Shown here: positions 1 to 6,104 of the stretch, piece by piece
Layout of the letters: every line of letters begins with the position of its first letter
Numbering within the stretch: position 1 is the first letter of the stretch
From: Dehalococcoidales bacterium
Lineage (GTDB): Bacteria; Chloroflexota; Dehalococcoidia; Dehalococcoidales; RBG-16-60-22
Assembly (NCBI GenBank): GCA_030603605.1
Contig: JAUVXN010000068.1
Coordinates: forward strand, 1 to 6,824
Reading direction: 5' to 3'
Length of the DNA: 6,824 bases
Translations under genes and position numbers: made by a program
Notes under the pieces: generated by a model
Seen by the model: the letters and a program-made list of their open reading frames with translations, nothing else
What the model was told of the DNA's origin: nothing
Database searches by the model: none

Positions 1-692
1 CCGACAAGGGCACCATCAATTTCAGGCTGTTTCATGAACTCGGTAGCATTGGCAGCAGTAACGCTGCCACCATATAGAATGCGCATATTTTGGGCAATCC
101 CGTCACTATATAATTTGGCGATATTTCGGCGAATCAGAGAAATAGTTTCATTTGCCTGTTCGCCGGTAGCTGCCCTGCCAGTGCCAATAGCCCAAACCGG
201 CTCATAGGCTATAATCATGCCATCGATATAATCTATACCTGCCAGAGATGACCCCAGTTGCCCGGTCACCACCTCTTCTGTCCTGCCCGCCTCATTTTCT
301 TCCAATCTTTCCCCTATGCACAAAATAGGCTTCAGGCCCACTTTTAATGCGGCTACAATTTTTTTATTAACAATCTCCCCGGTCTCATTAAAATACTGCC
401 GGCGTTCAGAGTGCCCGATGATAACAAATTCACACAGGTCAGCTACCATTAATGGCGAAATCTCACCGGTGTAGGCACCCTTTTCCGCAAAGAACAGGTT
501 CTGCGCTCCCAGTTTTATTGAGCTACCTTCAATTAACTCCCTTACCGCAGCTAAAGAAACAAAGGGAGGGCAAATTACCTTGTCAACATTAGCTATCTTA
601 TCAAGCTCATCTTGCATTGCCCTAACCAATTCTACGGCTTCACCCACGGTAGTGTTCATTTTCCAGTTACCGGCAATCATTGGTATGCGCAT
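1..692 (-). CDS. tpiA: Triosephosphate isomerase, 3' end cut by the window edge
   Basis: Interconverts dihydroxyacetone phosphate and glyceraldehyde 3-phosphate in the cytoplasm (glycolysis and gluconeogenesis). I translated the minus strand by hand from the ATG at 692: 230 full codons are visible and about 20 are missing, the family being near 250 residues. Family signatures are present: the N-terminal AGNWKMN with Asn9 and Lys11, IIGHSERR with the electrophilic His94, AYEPVWAIGTG with the catalytic base Glu164, and the phosphate-binding GGS at 208-210. All catalytic residues are therefore intact, and the barrel is complete except for its last strand and helix, where the edge cuts within GALVG. 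The start is supported by AGGAG at 703-699, six bases before the ATG. It is the last visible gene of the dxs-pgk-apgM-tpiA series, 56 bp after apgM. Confidence 0.97.
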   Translation of the reverse strand, partial: MRIPMIAGNWKMNTTVGEAVELVRAMQDELDKIANVDKVICPPFVSLAAVRELIEGSSIKLGAQNLFFAEKGAYTGEISPLMVADLCEFVIIGHSERRQYFNETGEIVNKKIVAALKVGLKPILCIGERLEENEAGRTEEVVTGQLGSSLAGIDYIDGMIIAYEPVWAIGTGRAATGEQANETISLIRRNIAKLYSDGIAQNMRILYGGSVTAANATEFMKQPEIDGALV

Positions 693-712
693 TTTGTTCT
701 CCTGACTACTTA

Positions 713-721
713 GTTATATCA
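713..721 (-). promoter_or_regulatory. Possible extended -10 promoter for tpiA
   Basis: Read on the minus strand, the apgM-tpiA gap holds TGATATAAC, an extended -10 (TGn followed by TATAAC, five of six consensus bases). Transcription would begin near 706, leaving a leader of about 14 bases that contains the AGGAG ribosome site. There is no convincing -35 box at the right distance, which extended -10 promoters can do without. This would allow tpiA expression apart from the upstream genes. Single short motif, so weak. Confidence 0.3.
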
Positions 722-730
722 GAAAAGTCC

Positions 731-745
731 CGCCTCTCTTTGACT
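731..745. repeat. 15-bp repeat, copy 1, just after apgM
   Basis: The 15 bases starting CGCCTCTC and ending TTTGACT (plus strand) are identical to 2092-2106 in the same orientation. This copy begins three bases beyond the apgM stop codon; the other follows the pgk stop. By a rough count, fewer than about 0.05 chance pairs of exact 15-mers are expected in a window this size, so it is probably a small dispersed element or a shared 3'-end sequence. Confidence 0.6.
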
Positions 746-748
746 GGC

Positions 749-1969
749 CTAGGCGCCAAACTTGGTCAACTTCAGAGCGTTAGCCATAGCTAAAGTCATA
801 ATCTGTGTCGCCGGGAATCTTCCCAGTCCACCTGAAGAAGCACAAGCTGACTCGGAAAACTCACTTACCCGGTCAGGTCGGCACCACTTGGAATACAAAA
901 GAACAGGCACCGGATGCCAGCTATGTCCCTTGAGCAGAGCTGGTGTTGAATGGTCACCGGTAACAACAACGACATCAGGTTCCAGACTTATTAGCTCGGG
1001 AAGAGTTTTATCAACCTGCTCTAAAATTTGGACCTTGCGGTCAAAATCACCATCCTCACCAGCACTATCAGTTCCTTTTATATGCAAGAAGAAAAAGTCA
1101 TAATTAGGGTAATTCTGCTTTAGAGTCGCAAATTCATTTTCAATAGTTGCTCCCGTTTCCAGAACTTCCATGCCAACTAACTTTGCCAGTCCCCGGTACA
1201 TAGGGTAACTAGCAATGGCAGCCGGTTTCAACTTGTAAATCTCACTCATAGATGGGAAGTGCGGATGCTTGGAAAAGCCACGCAGGAGAACCATATTGGC
1301 GGGGTGATGCCCAGCCAAGGTTGCTTTCGCCTGGGCCATAAATTGATTGGCAATACTAGCCAGCTTGCTGGCCTTAGGGCTTAAAGCAACGATAGGCTTT
1401 GGGGTTACCCCTATTTGCTGGGAGTCAGAATCGTTTACCTCGGGAGCAAGACCATCGCCGCGGAATACTACTACCAAACGGTGCTCTCTCACCGGGCAGA
1501 CAAAGACCTTAACACCATCTATTAGTTGTCCGTTAAGCAACTGGCACAACTCGGTGCATTTTTCAGTTGGGATACGACCTGCCCGGCGGTCAGTAATCAA
1601 GCCTGCTTCATCCACGGTGCAGAAGTTGCCACGAGCGGCTACATCCCCTGGTTGAAGCTCAAAATCTATCCCGATAGCTTCCAGCACCCCCCGACCGATA
1701 TTATAGCTGACAGGGTTGTACCCAAATAGAGCTAGATGTCCCGGTGCACTCCCCGGCGTTATTCCAGGAGCTACCGGGTCAGTAATACCACATATACTTT
1801 TAGTCGCCAGCTGGTCAAGGTTCGGGGTGTTGGCTGTCTCCAATTCTGTCTTCCCGATTTCAGGATTTGGTAATCCACCTAATCCATCAATGACCAGCAA
1901 CACAATCCGGCTAGGGGAAGGTATGGCAATTTCTTTTATTAGTTCCAGACTAACTGTGTTGTTTATCAA
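749..1969 (-). CDS. apgM: Cofactor-independent phosphoglycerate mutase, archaeal (ApgM) type
   Basis: Interconverts 3- and 2-phosphoglycerate without 2,3-bisphosphoglycerate, using a metal centre and a phosphoserine intermediate (alkaline phosphatase superfamily; cytoplasm). The 406-residue length suits ApgM and is well short of the roughly 510-residue bacterial GpmI. Visible motifs: LLVIDGLGG with metal-ligand Asp28; TPGSAPGHLALFGY with probable nucleophile Ser74; NIGRG at 90-94; HIKGTDSAGEDGD (296-308) and TGDHSTP (337-343) with further metal-binding Asp and His residues; GHSWHPVP with His349 and His352; and a conserved C-terminal GGLGRFPATQIM. The start codon is TTG at 1969-1967. The next in-frame ATG is at residue 211, and GAGGGG at 1981-1976 lies six bases upstream, so the TTG start is well supported. 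It sits 146 bp after pgk, behind several palindromes, and 56 bp before tpiA. The symbol follows the family; a few databases label such proteins as cofactor-independent PGM without one. Confidence 0.95.
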   Translation of the reverse strand: MINNTVSLELIKEIAIPSPSRIVLLVIDGLGGLPNPEIGKTELETANTPNLDQLATKSICGITDPVAPGITPGSAPGHLALFGYNPVSYNIGRGVLEAIGIDFELQPGDVAARGNFCTVDEAGLITDRRAGRIPTEKCTELCQLLNGQLIDGVKVFVCPVREHRLVVVFRGDGLAPEVNDSDSQQIGVTPKPIVALSPKASKLASIANQFMAQAKATLAGHHPANMVLLRGFSKHPHFPSMSEIYKLKPAAIASYPMYRGLAKLVGMEVLETGATIENEFATLKQNYPNYDFFFLHIKGTDSAGEDGDFDRKVQILEQVDKTLPELISLEPDVVVVTGDHSTPALLKGHSWHPVPVLLYSKWCRPDRVSEFSESACASSGGLGRFPATQIMTLAMANALKLTKFGA

Positions 1970-1975
1970 CCCTAT

Positions 1976-1981
1976 CCCCTC
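1976..1981 (-). promoter_or_regulatory. Ribosome binding site that fixes the TTG start of apgM
   Basis: GAGGGG on the minus strand lies six bases before the TTG at 1969. Its first two bases (1981 and 1980) belong to the right arm of the palindrome at 1980-1994, so folding of that hairpin would partly cover the site. A C-rich run further upstream in the same transcript (complement of 2020-2030) could also pair with it. Confidence 0.65.
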
Positions 1982-1994
1982 GAAGAGTCTTCGA
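1980..1994. repeat. Short palindrome next to the apgM ribosome site
   Basis: Perfect inverted repeat: arms TCGAAGA (1980-1986) and TCTTCGA (1988-1994) around a single base. In RNA the hairpin would have to open a few central pairs to form a loop. It abuts the apgM GAGGGG site, so it could affect initiation, or it may be the edge of an inserted small repeat. No U-run follows, so it does not look like a terminator. Confidence 0.6.
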
Positions 1995-2000
1995 CCTTTA

Positions 2001-2031
2001 TCCCCCTTCCCCTTGGTAAGGGGGAGGGGGA
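2001..2031. repeat. C/G-rich inverted repeat in the pgk-apgM gap
   Basis: Arms CCCCCTTCCCC (2002-2012) and GGGGGAGGGGG (2020-2030) surround the loop TTGGTAA, with an outer T-A pair (2001/2031). As plus-strand RNA, all eleven inner positions can pair, one of them a U-G wobble. As minus-strand mRNA that position becomes an A-C mismatch, which may mean the element is at home in the plus orientation. The form is like that of small palindromic intergenic repeats (REP or MITE-like) scattered in many bacterial genomes. No U-run follows on either strand. Family membership is inferred. Confidence 0.6.
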
Positions 2032-2036
2032 CTGGT

Positions 2037-2080
2037 TATGCTAGAGGGACTTCGTCCCTCTAAAACTTCCTATTAGCATA
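2037..2080. repeat. Nested inverted repeats in the pgk-apgM gap
   Basis: The inner hairpin has perfect nine-base arms, TAGAGGGAC (2042-2050) and GTCCCTCTA (2054-2062), with the loop TTC. It is enclosed by an outer pair, TATGCTA (2037-2043) and TAGCATA (2074-2080), which overlaps the inner arm by two bases, so the two pairings compete at their edge. Neither strand has a T-run after the stem (minus continues GCATAACC; plus continues AAAC), so this is not a standard intrinsic terminator. It may attenuate or stabilise the pgk-apgM message, or be a decayed mobile repeat. Confidence 0.55.
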
Positions 2081-2091
2081 TTGGGAAGCTT

Positions 2092-2106
2092 CGCCTCTCT
2101 TTGACT
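2092..2106. repeat. 15-bp repeat, copy 2, just after pgk
   Basis: Exact, same-orientation copy of 731-745. It begins nine bases beyond the pgk stop codon. On its left it adjoins GAAGCTTCG, so the plus-strand GCTTCGCCTCTCTTTGACT looks like one half of a longer palindrome whose other half is absent, which would fit a remnant of a small palindromic element. Confidence 0.6.
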
Positions 2107-2115
2107 CTCCTCTGC

Positions 2116-3309
2116 TTATGACTTTTTATCCAGCAATGTCGCCACGCCGGGTAATGTGCCACCACCCAGAAACTCCAGCGAGGCACCACCACCGGTAGAG
2201 ACAAATGTCATTTTATCGCCTAGTCCCATCTCGTCTACCATCTCAGCGGTAGAACCTCCTCCAATAATGGTAGCAGCAGTAAGACTTGCTAATATATTAG
2301 CCATTTCCTGTGTTCCCCTGGCGAAATGGGGTATCTCATGTATGCCCATAGGTCCATTCCAGAAGACTGTTTTGCATTTTTGCAATTCTTCACGAAAGTT
2401 CTCAATCGTTTGCGGACCTATATCTACAATCTTTTTATCTTCCGGTATATTTGTTACGGATACTGTCTCAACTCCAGCTTCAATATTGGTTTCATCGGCA
2501 ACAACGACATCAACCGGTAACAACAGTCGCACCCCGTTTTCCGTTGCCTTCCTTATTAACTCAGCAGCGGTGTCCAGCCTGTCTATCTCAATTGACGATA
2601 GTCCTACCTCAAATGATTTGGCTTTCAGGAAGGTAGCTGCCATACCGCCACCGATTAGCAGAGAATCCACCTTGCCCATAATATTTTCTAACATGCCAAC
2701 CTTGTCACTTACCTTGGCGCCACCGAGAAGTGCGGCGAAGGGATGGGCTGGATTCTCTAAAATGTTGCCCAAGGTTTTAATCTCTTTTTCCAGCAGCAAG
2801 CCAGCTACTGCCGGCAGATAATGAGCAATGCCTACAATTGAAGCATGAGCCCGATGAGAAGTTCCGAAGGCATCATTAACGAATATGTCACCTAAGCGGG
2901 CTAAGGCTTGGGCAAAGGGAGCACTGCCAGTTTCTTCATCGGAATGAAAGCGGAGATTTTCCAGAAGCAACACATCACCACTGCTCAAGCTTGCTACCGA
3001 CTTCTCTGCTCCAGGTCCAATACAATCCGTGGCAACTCCCACCTGCTGTCCTAAAATTTGCGACAAGCGCTGGGCAACGACAGTCAGTCGTAACTCATCA
3101 ACTACCTTTCCTTTAGGCCGACCCAGGTGAGAAATTAGAATAACCCTCGCTCCCCGCTCAATAAGATATTTAATAGTCGGCAGAGTAGCTCGAATGCGAC
3201 CGTCATCAATTATTTCTCCTGTCTCTTCATCTAAAGGAACATTGAAGTCAACTCGAACCAAAACCCTTTTGCCACTGATTTCTATGTCCCTGACTGTCAT
3301 CCTGTCCAT
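2116..3309 (-). CDS. pgk: Phosphoglycerate kinase
   Basis: Transfers phosphate reversibly between 1,3-bisphosphoglycerate and ADP (glycolysis), or runs backward in gluconeogenesis; cytoplasmic, monomeric, two-domain enzyme. The 397 residues match the usual bacterial length. N-terminal domain, substrate side: VDFNVP with Asp21 and Asn23, Arg38, SHLGRPKG (60-67), LENLRFH with Arg120, and SHRAHAS with Arg153. C-terminal domain, nucleotide side: LLGGAKVSDK (194-203) with the catalytic Lys203, GGGMAATFL (220-228), NGPMGIHE (318-325; IHE where many members have VFE), GGGST (350-354) and STGGGASLEFL (371-381). Start choice: AGAGGTG at 3320-3314 puts GAGG six bases before the ATG at 3309; a second ATG three codons on would be too far from it. 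It follows dxs by 46 bp with no strong promoter between, so co-transcription is likely. Confidence 0.98.
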   Translation of the reverse strand: MDRMTVRDIEISGKRVLVRVDFNVPLDEETGEIIDDGRIRATLPTIKYLIERGARVILISHLGRPKGKVVDELRLTVVAQRLSQILGQQVGVATDCIGPGAEKSVASLSSGDVLLLENLRFHSDEETGSAPFAQALARLGDIFVNDAFGTSHRAHASIVGIAHYLPAVAGLLLEKEIKTLGNILENPAHPFAALLGGAKVSDKVGMLENIMGKVDSLLIGGGMAATFLKAKSFEVGLSSIEIDRLDTAAELIRKATENGVRLLLPVDVVVADETNIEAGVETVSVTNIPEDKKIVDIGPQTIENFREELQKCKTVFWNGPMGIHEIPHFARGTQEMANILASLTAATIIGGGSTAEMVDEMGLGDKMTFVSTGGGASLEFLGGGTLPGVATLLDKKS

Positions 3310-3355
3310 CTGTCACCTCTTAGTATACGCAAATCTGAACCCGAAACTACACCAT

Positions 3356-5266
3356 TCAAAATGGGGTAGCCTTTACTTTACCCTTGACCTTAAGCGAAGA
3401 ACCAGAATCATGGCCAGGAAAGAAGGTCAGGACCTGCCGGGCTATTCCTTTAGCATCCAGACCATACTTAGCGCGAAGAATATCTTGAGTCCCCTGCTCG
3501 ACAAACTCATCAGGAATACCAATGCTTTTTACCTTTACATCGTGAATTTCTGATTCTTTAAGAAACTTAATTACGCTACTGCCAAAGCCTCCACTCAGAG
3601 CATTTTCTTCAACGATAACCATGCGCTTAATGCGACTGGCCAGGTCTGTTAGAAGCTCAAAGTCCAGTGGTTTGACAAAACGAGCATTAACTACTGTAGC
3701 CTCAATCTTGTTTGCGGCTAAGTTCCGGGCTGCCTCAAGGGCAGGAGTCACCACGACACCTATGGCTAATATAGCTACATCCTCTCCATGCCTCAGTATT
3801 TCCCACTTACCTATGGGAATTTCGTGCAGTGTTTCGTCTAATTCCACGCCTATCCCAGAACCGCGAGGATATCTTATCGCCATAGGCCTTCCTGATTTCA
3901 CCGCGGTGTAAAGCAAGTGCTGAAGCTCATTTTCATCCTTGGGCGCAGAGACAATCAGGTTAGGGATTAGTGTCAGATAAGAGATGTCAAAAGTCCCCTG
4001 ATGCGTCTTACCGTCATCCCCGACAATACCACCTCGGTCGATAGCAAAAACAACGGGCAGGTTCTGCATACAAACATCGTGTATAACCTGGTCAAAAGCA
4101 CGCTGTAGAAAGGTAGAATATATAGCCACGATGGGTATAAAACCCTTGGCAGCTAATCCAGCGGCAAAGGTAACCGCATGTTGTTCACAGATTCCTACAT
4201 CAAACATGCGCTGTGGAAATTCAGCCTCAACAATACTCAGGCAATTTCCTTCAGGCATGGCCGGGGTAATTGCCACCAGCCTGGGATTCTCCCGAGCTAA
4301 CCGAAGCACAGTCTGAGCAAATACCTCACTATAAGTTGGTACTTTCTTGGTGCCTGCATGTTTAGCCGGTACACCATGAAAATAAACGGCATCACCCTCG
4401 GCGGGGAGATAGCCCTTACCCTTAGTGGTTATAACATGAACAAAAGTCGGCTTGAGACGATAATCTCTCGCTTGAGTGAGAGCAGTTTGAAGGTCAGCAA
4501 TGTTGTGCCCGTCAACAGGTCCAATATAGGCAAAGCCAAGTTCCTCCCAGATCATTGTTGGCAAAACCAAGCCTTTGAATCTATCCTGAATCTGCTGGCT
4601 TAACTGCCACAGCTTATCGCCCAGTGGGAGCGCTGTAAGCATGCGTTTGCTTTCTTTTTTTGCCCGATAGTAGCGGCGGTCAAACCGCACTTTGCTTAGA
4701 AACTTGGCTAAGGCACCGACAGTAGGGGAAATTGACATTCCATTATCATTTAGAACCACGATAAGCCTGGAACCCAGATGCCCTGTCTGATTAAGCGCCT
4801 CGAGAGCCATCCCGCCGGTTATGGCACCATCACCAATAATAGCCACGACATGGTAGTCATCACCAGAGAGGTCGCGAGCAATAGCCATACCAAGGGCAGC
4901 TGAAACCGAGGTGCTAGCGTGACCGGCACCAAACGGGTCATGTTCACTCTCACCGCGGTCGGTGAAGCCGGATAATCCTCCATATTGACGTAGCGAGGTA
5001 AAACGCTGTTTCCGGCCGGTGAGCAGTTTATGAACATAGCTTTGATGGCCCACATCCCATACGAGCTTATCGTGCGGGCTGTCAAATACCCGATGCAAAG
5101 CTATAGTAAGCTCAACGATACCCAGATTAGAAGCCAAGTGACCACCGGTAGTAGTTACTGTGGTTATCAACTCCTGCCTCAGTTCATCTGCCAGTTTCCC
5201 CAGTTCCGATGGCTTCAACCCTTTCAAATCGGCAGGACTATCTACCCTATCTAATAATCTCGGCAT
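3356..5266 (-). CDS. dxs: 1-deoxy-D-xylulose-5-phosphate synthase
   Basis: Condenses pyruvate with glyceraldehyde 3-phosphate to give 1-deoxyxylulose 5-phosphate and CO2, the entry step of the MEP isoprenoid pathway (also feeding thiamine and pyridoxal); thiamine-diphosphate enzyme, cytoplasmic. From the ATG at 5266 it has 636 residues, normal for the family. Visible: GGHLASNLG with His43; WDVGHQSYVHK with His74; the ThDP/Mg motif GDGAITGGMALEALN (from 145) ending in NDN (173-175); TTKGKGY; CEQHAVTFAAG with catalytic Glu361; DRGGIVGDDGKTHQG; and a transketolase C-terminal domain from about 490. The last 20 or so residues form a Lys/Ser-rich tail. An in-frame ATG at 5308 would add 14 residues, but it lies within the -10 box of the likely promoter, has no ribosome site, and family members start at the MPRLLD-like position. 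The 5266 start also lacks a good Shine-Dalgarno. First gene of the minus-strand series. Confidence 0.97.
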   Translation of the reverse strand: MPRLLDRVDSPADLKGLKPSELGKLADELRQELITTVTTTGGHLASNLGIVELTIALHRVFDSPHDKLVWDVGHQSYVHKLLTGRKQRFTSLRQYGGLSGFTDRGESEHDPFGAGHASTSVSAALGMAIARDLSGDDYHVVAIIGDGAITGGMALEALNQTGHLGSRLIVVLNDNGMSISPTVGALAKFLSKVRFDRRYYRAKKESKRMLTALPLGDKLWQLSQQIQDRFKGLVLPTMIWEELGFAYIGPVDGHNIADLQTALTQARDYRLKPTFVHVITTKGKGYLPAEGDAVYFHGVPAKHAGTKKVPTYSEVFAQTVLRLARENPRLVAITPAMPEGNCLSIVEAEFPQRMFDVGICEQHAVTFAAGLAAKGFIPIVAIYSTFLQRAFDQVIHDVCMQNLPVVFAIDRGGIVGDDGKTHQGTFDISYLTLIPNLIVSAPKDENELQHLLYTAVKSGRPMAIRYPRGSGIGVELDETLHEIPIGKWEILRHGEDVAILAIGVVVTPALEAARNLAANKIEATVVNARFVKPLDFELLTDLASRIKRMVIVEENALSGGFGSSVIKFLKESEIHDVKVKSIGIPDEFVEQGTQDILRAKYGLDAKGIARQVLTFFPGHDSGSSLKVKGKVKATPF

Positions 5267-5306
5267 CGTCTGCGCACTTACCCAATTATGCTTAAAAATC
5301 AATTTC

Positions 5307-5336
5307 ATACTAGCAATGTAGGCAGGTGATTGTCAA
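5307..5336 (-). promoter_or_regulatory. Probable sigma-70-type promoter of dxs (and the downstream genes)
   Basis: Minus strand: a perfect TTGACA (5336-5331), an 18-base spacer and TAGTAT (5312-5307; four of six consensus bases). Transcription would begin near 5300, giving a leader of about 34 bases to the ATG at 5266 and excluding the ATG at 5308. It would drive dxs and probably pgk, apgM and tpiA. The -35 box is almost the same bases as the -35 of a dedA promoter candidate on the other strand. Confidence 0.6.
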
Positions 5337-5358
5337 CTTATAAAAGAGGCAGGATACT
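5330..5358 (+). promoter_or_regulatory. Candidate promoter A of the dedA gene
   Basis: Plus strand: TTGTCA (5330-5335, five of six), a 17-base spacer and GATACT (5353-5358, four of six). The start would be near 5365, with a leader of about 43 bases to the preferred GTG. The -35 overlaps the dxs -35 on the opposite strand, so both promoters could hardly be held by polymerase at once. Confidence 0.4.
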
Positions 5359-5371
5359 CTGATAAACCAGC

Positions 5372-5401
5372 TTGACGATACTGGTGCTTATCTGCTACAC
5401 T
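5372..5401 (+). promoter_or_regulatory. Candidate promoter B of the dedA gene
   Basis: Plus strand: TTGACG (5372-5377, five of six), an 18-base spacer and TACACT (5396-5401, four of six). The predicted start, about 5408, falls on the GTG preferred as the dedA start, which would make a leaderless message. It competes with candidate A; only one need be real. Confidence 0.35.
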
Positions 5402-5407
5402 CCCGAA

Positions 5408-6040
5408 GTGCTACCTCTGGAACAAGAGTTACTAAATTTTATAAGTTATACCTATAGCCTGATACAATGGCCTGGCGTAGTAGTACTTATGGCTATAGAG
5501 AGTGCCTGTATTCCCCTGCCCAGCGAGTTAATCATGCCCCTTGCTGGCTGGATGCTTATTAAAGAAAAGTCCCTGGCGGCTACATATACGCTAGTAGCCG
5601 GCGTCTACGGGGCTCTGGGCAACACTATTGGCTCGGCTATTGCTTACGGCGTGGGTATGTGGGGAGGTCGCCCTTTTCTGGAAAAATATGGAAAGTACAT
5701 TCTTATATCTCGACACGATCTTGACCTGGCTGACCGATGGTTTGACAGGAGCGGCAGCTGGTCAATCTTCGCTTCCCGGCTACTGCCAGTGGTGCGTACC
5801 TTTATCAGTCTTCCCGCCGGAATAGCCAGAATGCATTTCATCAAGTTCCTGGTTTATACTTTTCTGGGCTCTTTTATCTGGAGTGTTGGACTAGCCTACG
5901 GAGGTTACCAACTGGGCGAACACTGGGAACAAATACGAACCATCATGCGTCCTTTTGACCCACTCATCATCGCCATAATTATTGTCCTTATTGCTCTCTA
6001 TATTTACCGACATATAAAACATTCCAAAACAACAAATTAG
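5408..6040 (+). CDS. DedA-family (SNARE-associated/VTT domain) membrane protein
   Basis: Inner-membrane protein of the DedA superfamily. Characterised members move undecaprenyl phosphate or other lipids across the membrane, or act in membrane homeostasis and proton-dependent resistance; the substrate here is unknown. From GTG 5408 it has 210 residues. Visible: a hydrophobic stretch, then ESACIPLPSELIMPLAG (31-47) with acidic Glu31 and Glu40; a Gly-rich segment GALGNTIGSAIAYGVG (68-83); the family signature FASRLLPVVRTFISLPAG (121-138) with Arg124 and Arg130, likely equivalents of the essential arginines of E. coli YqjA; GSFIWSVGLAYGGYQLG; and a final transmembrane helix near 185-201 with a basic tail. 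Start choice: a TTG at 5372 is in frame, but it sits in a -35-like box, has no ribosome site and gives extra residues the family usually lacks. No Shine-Dalgarno precedes the GTG either. It diverges from dxs and ends in its own terminator. Confidence 0.92.
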   Translation: MLPLEQELLNFISYTYSLIQWPGVVVLMAIESACIPLPSELIMPLAGWMLIKEKSLAATYTLVAGVYGALGNTIGSAIAYGVGMWGGRPFLEKYGKYILISRHDLDLADRWFDRSGSWSIFASRLLPVVRTFISLPAGIARMHFIKFLVYTFLGSFIWSVGLAYGGYQLGEHWEQIRTIMRPFDPLIIAIIIVLIALYIYRHIKHSKTTN

Positions 6041-6077
6041 GGAGGACAAAATCACTGCCTTGACCTCCCCTTTTCTT
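6040..6077 (+). terminator. Intrinsic terminator after dedA
   Basis: The stem begins on the last base of the dedA stop codon: GGGAGG (6040-6045) pairs with CCTCCC (6064-6069), then an A-A mismatch, then CAA with TTG, with a ten-base loop. TTTTCTT follows at 6071-6077. On the minus strand the same stem is followed by a mixed T-rich stretch (TAATTTGTTGTTTT), so it may also stop transcription coming from the right-edge gene. Confidence 0.75.
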
Positions 6078-6088
6078 CGTGTTACATT
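6060..6088 (+). promoter_or_regulatory. Probable promoter of tRNA-Arg
   Basis: TTGACC (6060-6065, five of six), a 17-base spacer and TACATT (6083-6088, four of six). Transcription would start near 6095, ten bases before the mature tRNA 5' end. The -35 lies in the right arm of the dedA terminator, so one sequence seems to serve both. Confidence 0.5.
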
Positions 6089-6104
6089 TGAATAGTAAAA
6101 ACGT

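Noticed and set aside
2042..2062. Nine-base-arm hairpin as an intrinsic terminator of pgk
   Set aside because: No U-run after the stem in either orientation, so it is recorded as a repeat instead.
2156..2821. 221-codon plus-strand reading frame opposite pgk
   Set aside because: It is antisense to a fully conserved pgk; its Ser/Pro-rich translation is the usual shadow of such a gene.
3322..3327. TATACT as a -10 box for a separate pgk promoter
   Set aside because: No matching -35 box, and the predicted start would fall inside the pgk ribosome site.
3353..3365. Small palindrome CCATT/AATGG over the dxs stop codon
   Set aside because: Five-base arms and no T-run; within chance expectation.
4819..5085. 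88-codon minus-strand reading frame within dxs
   Set aside because: Overlaps well-conserved Dxs sequence in another frame, has no recognisable domain, and its translation is a shifted version of Dxs motifs.
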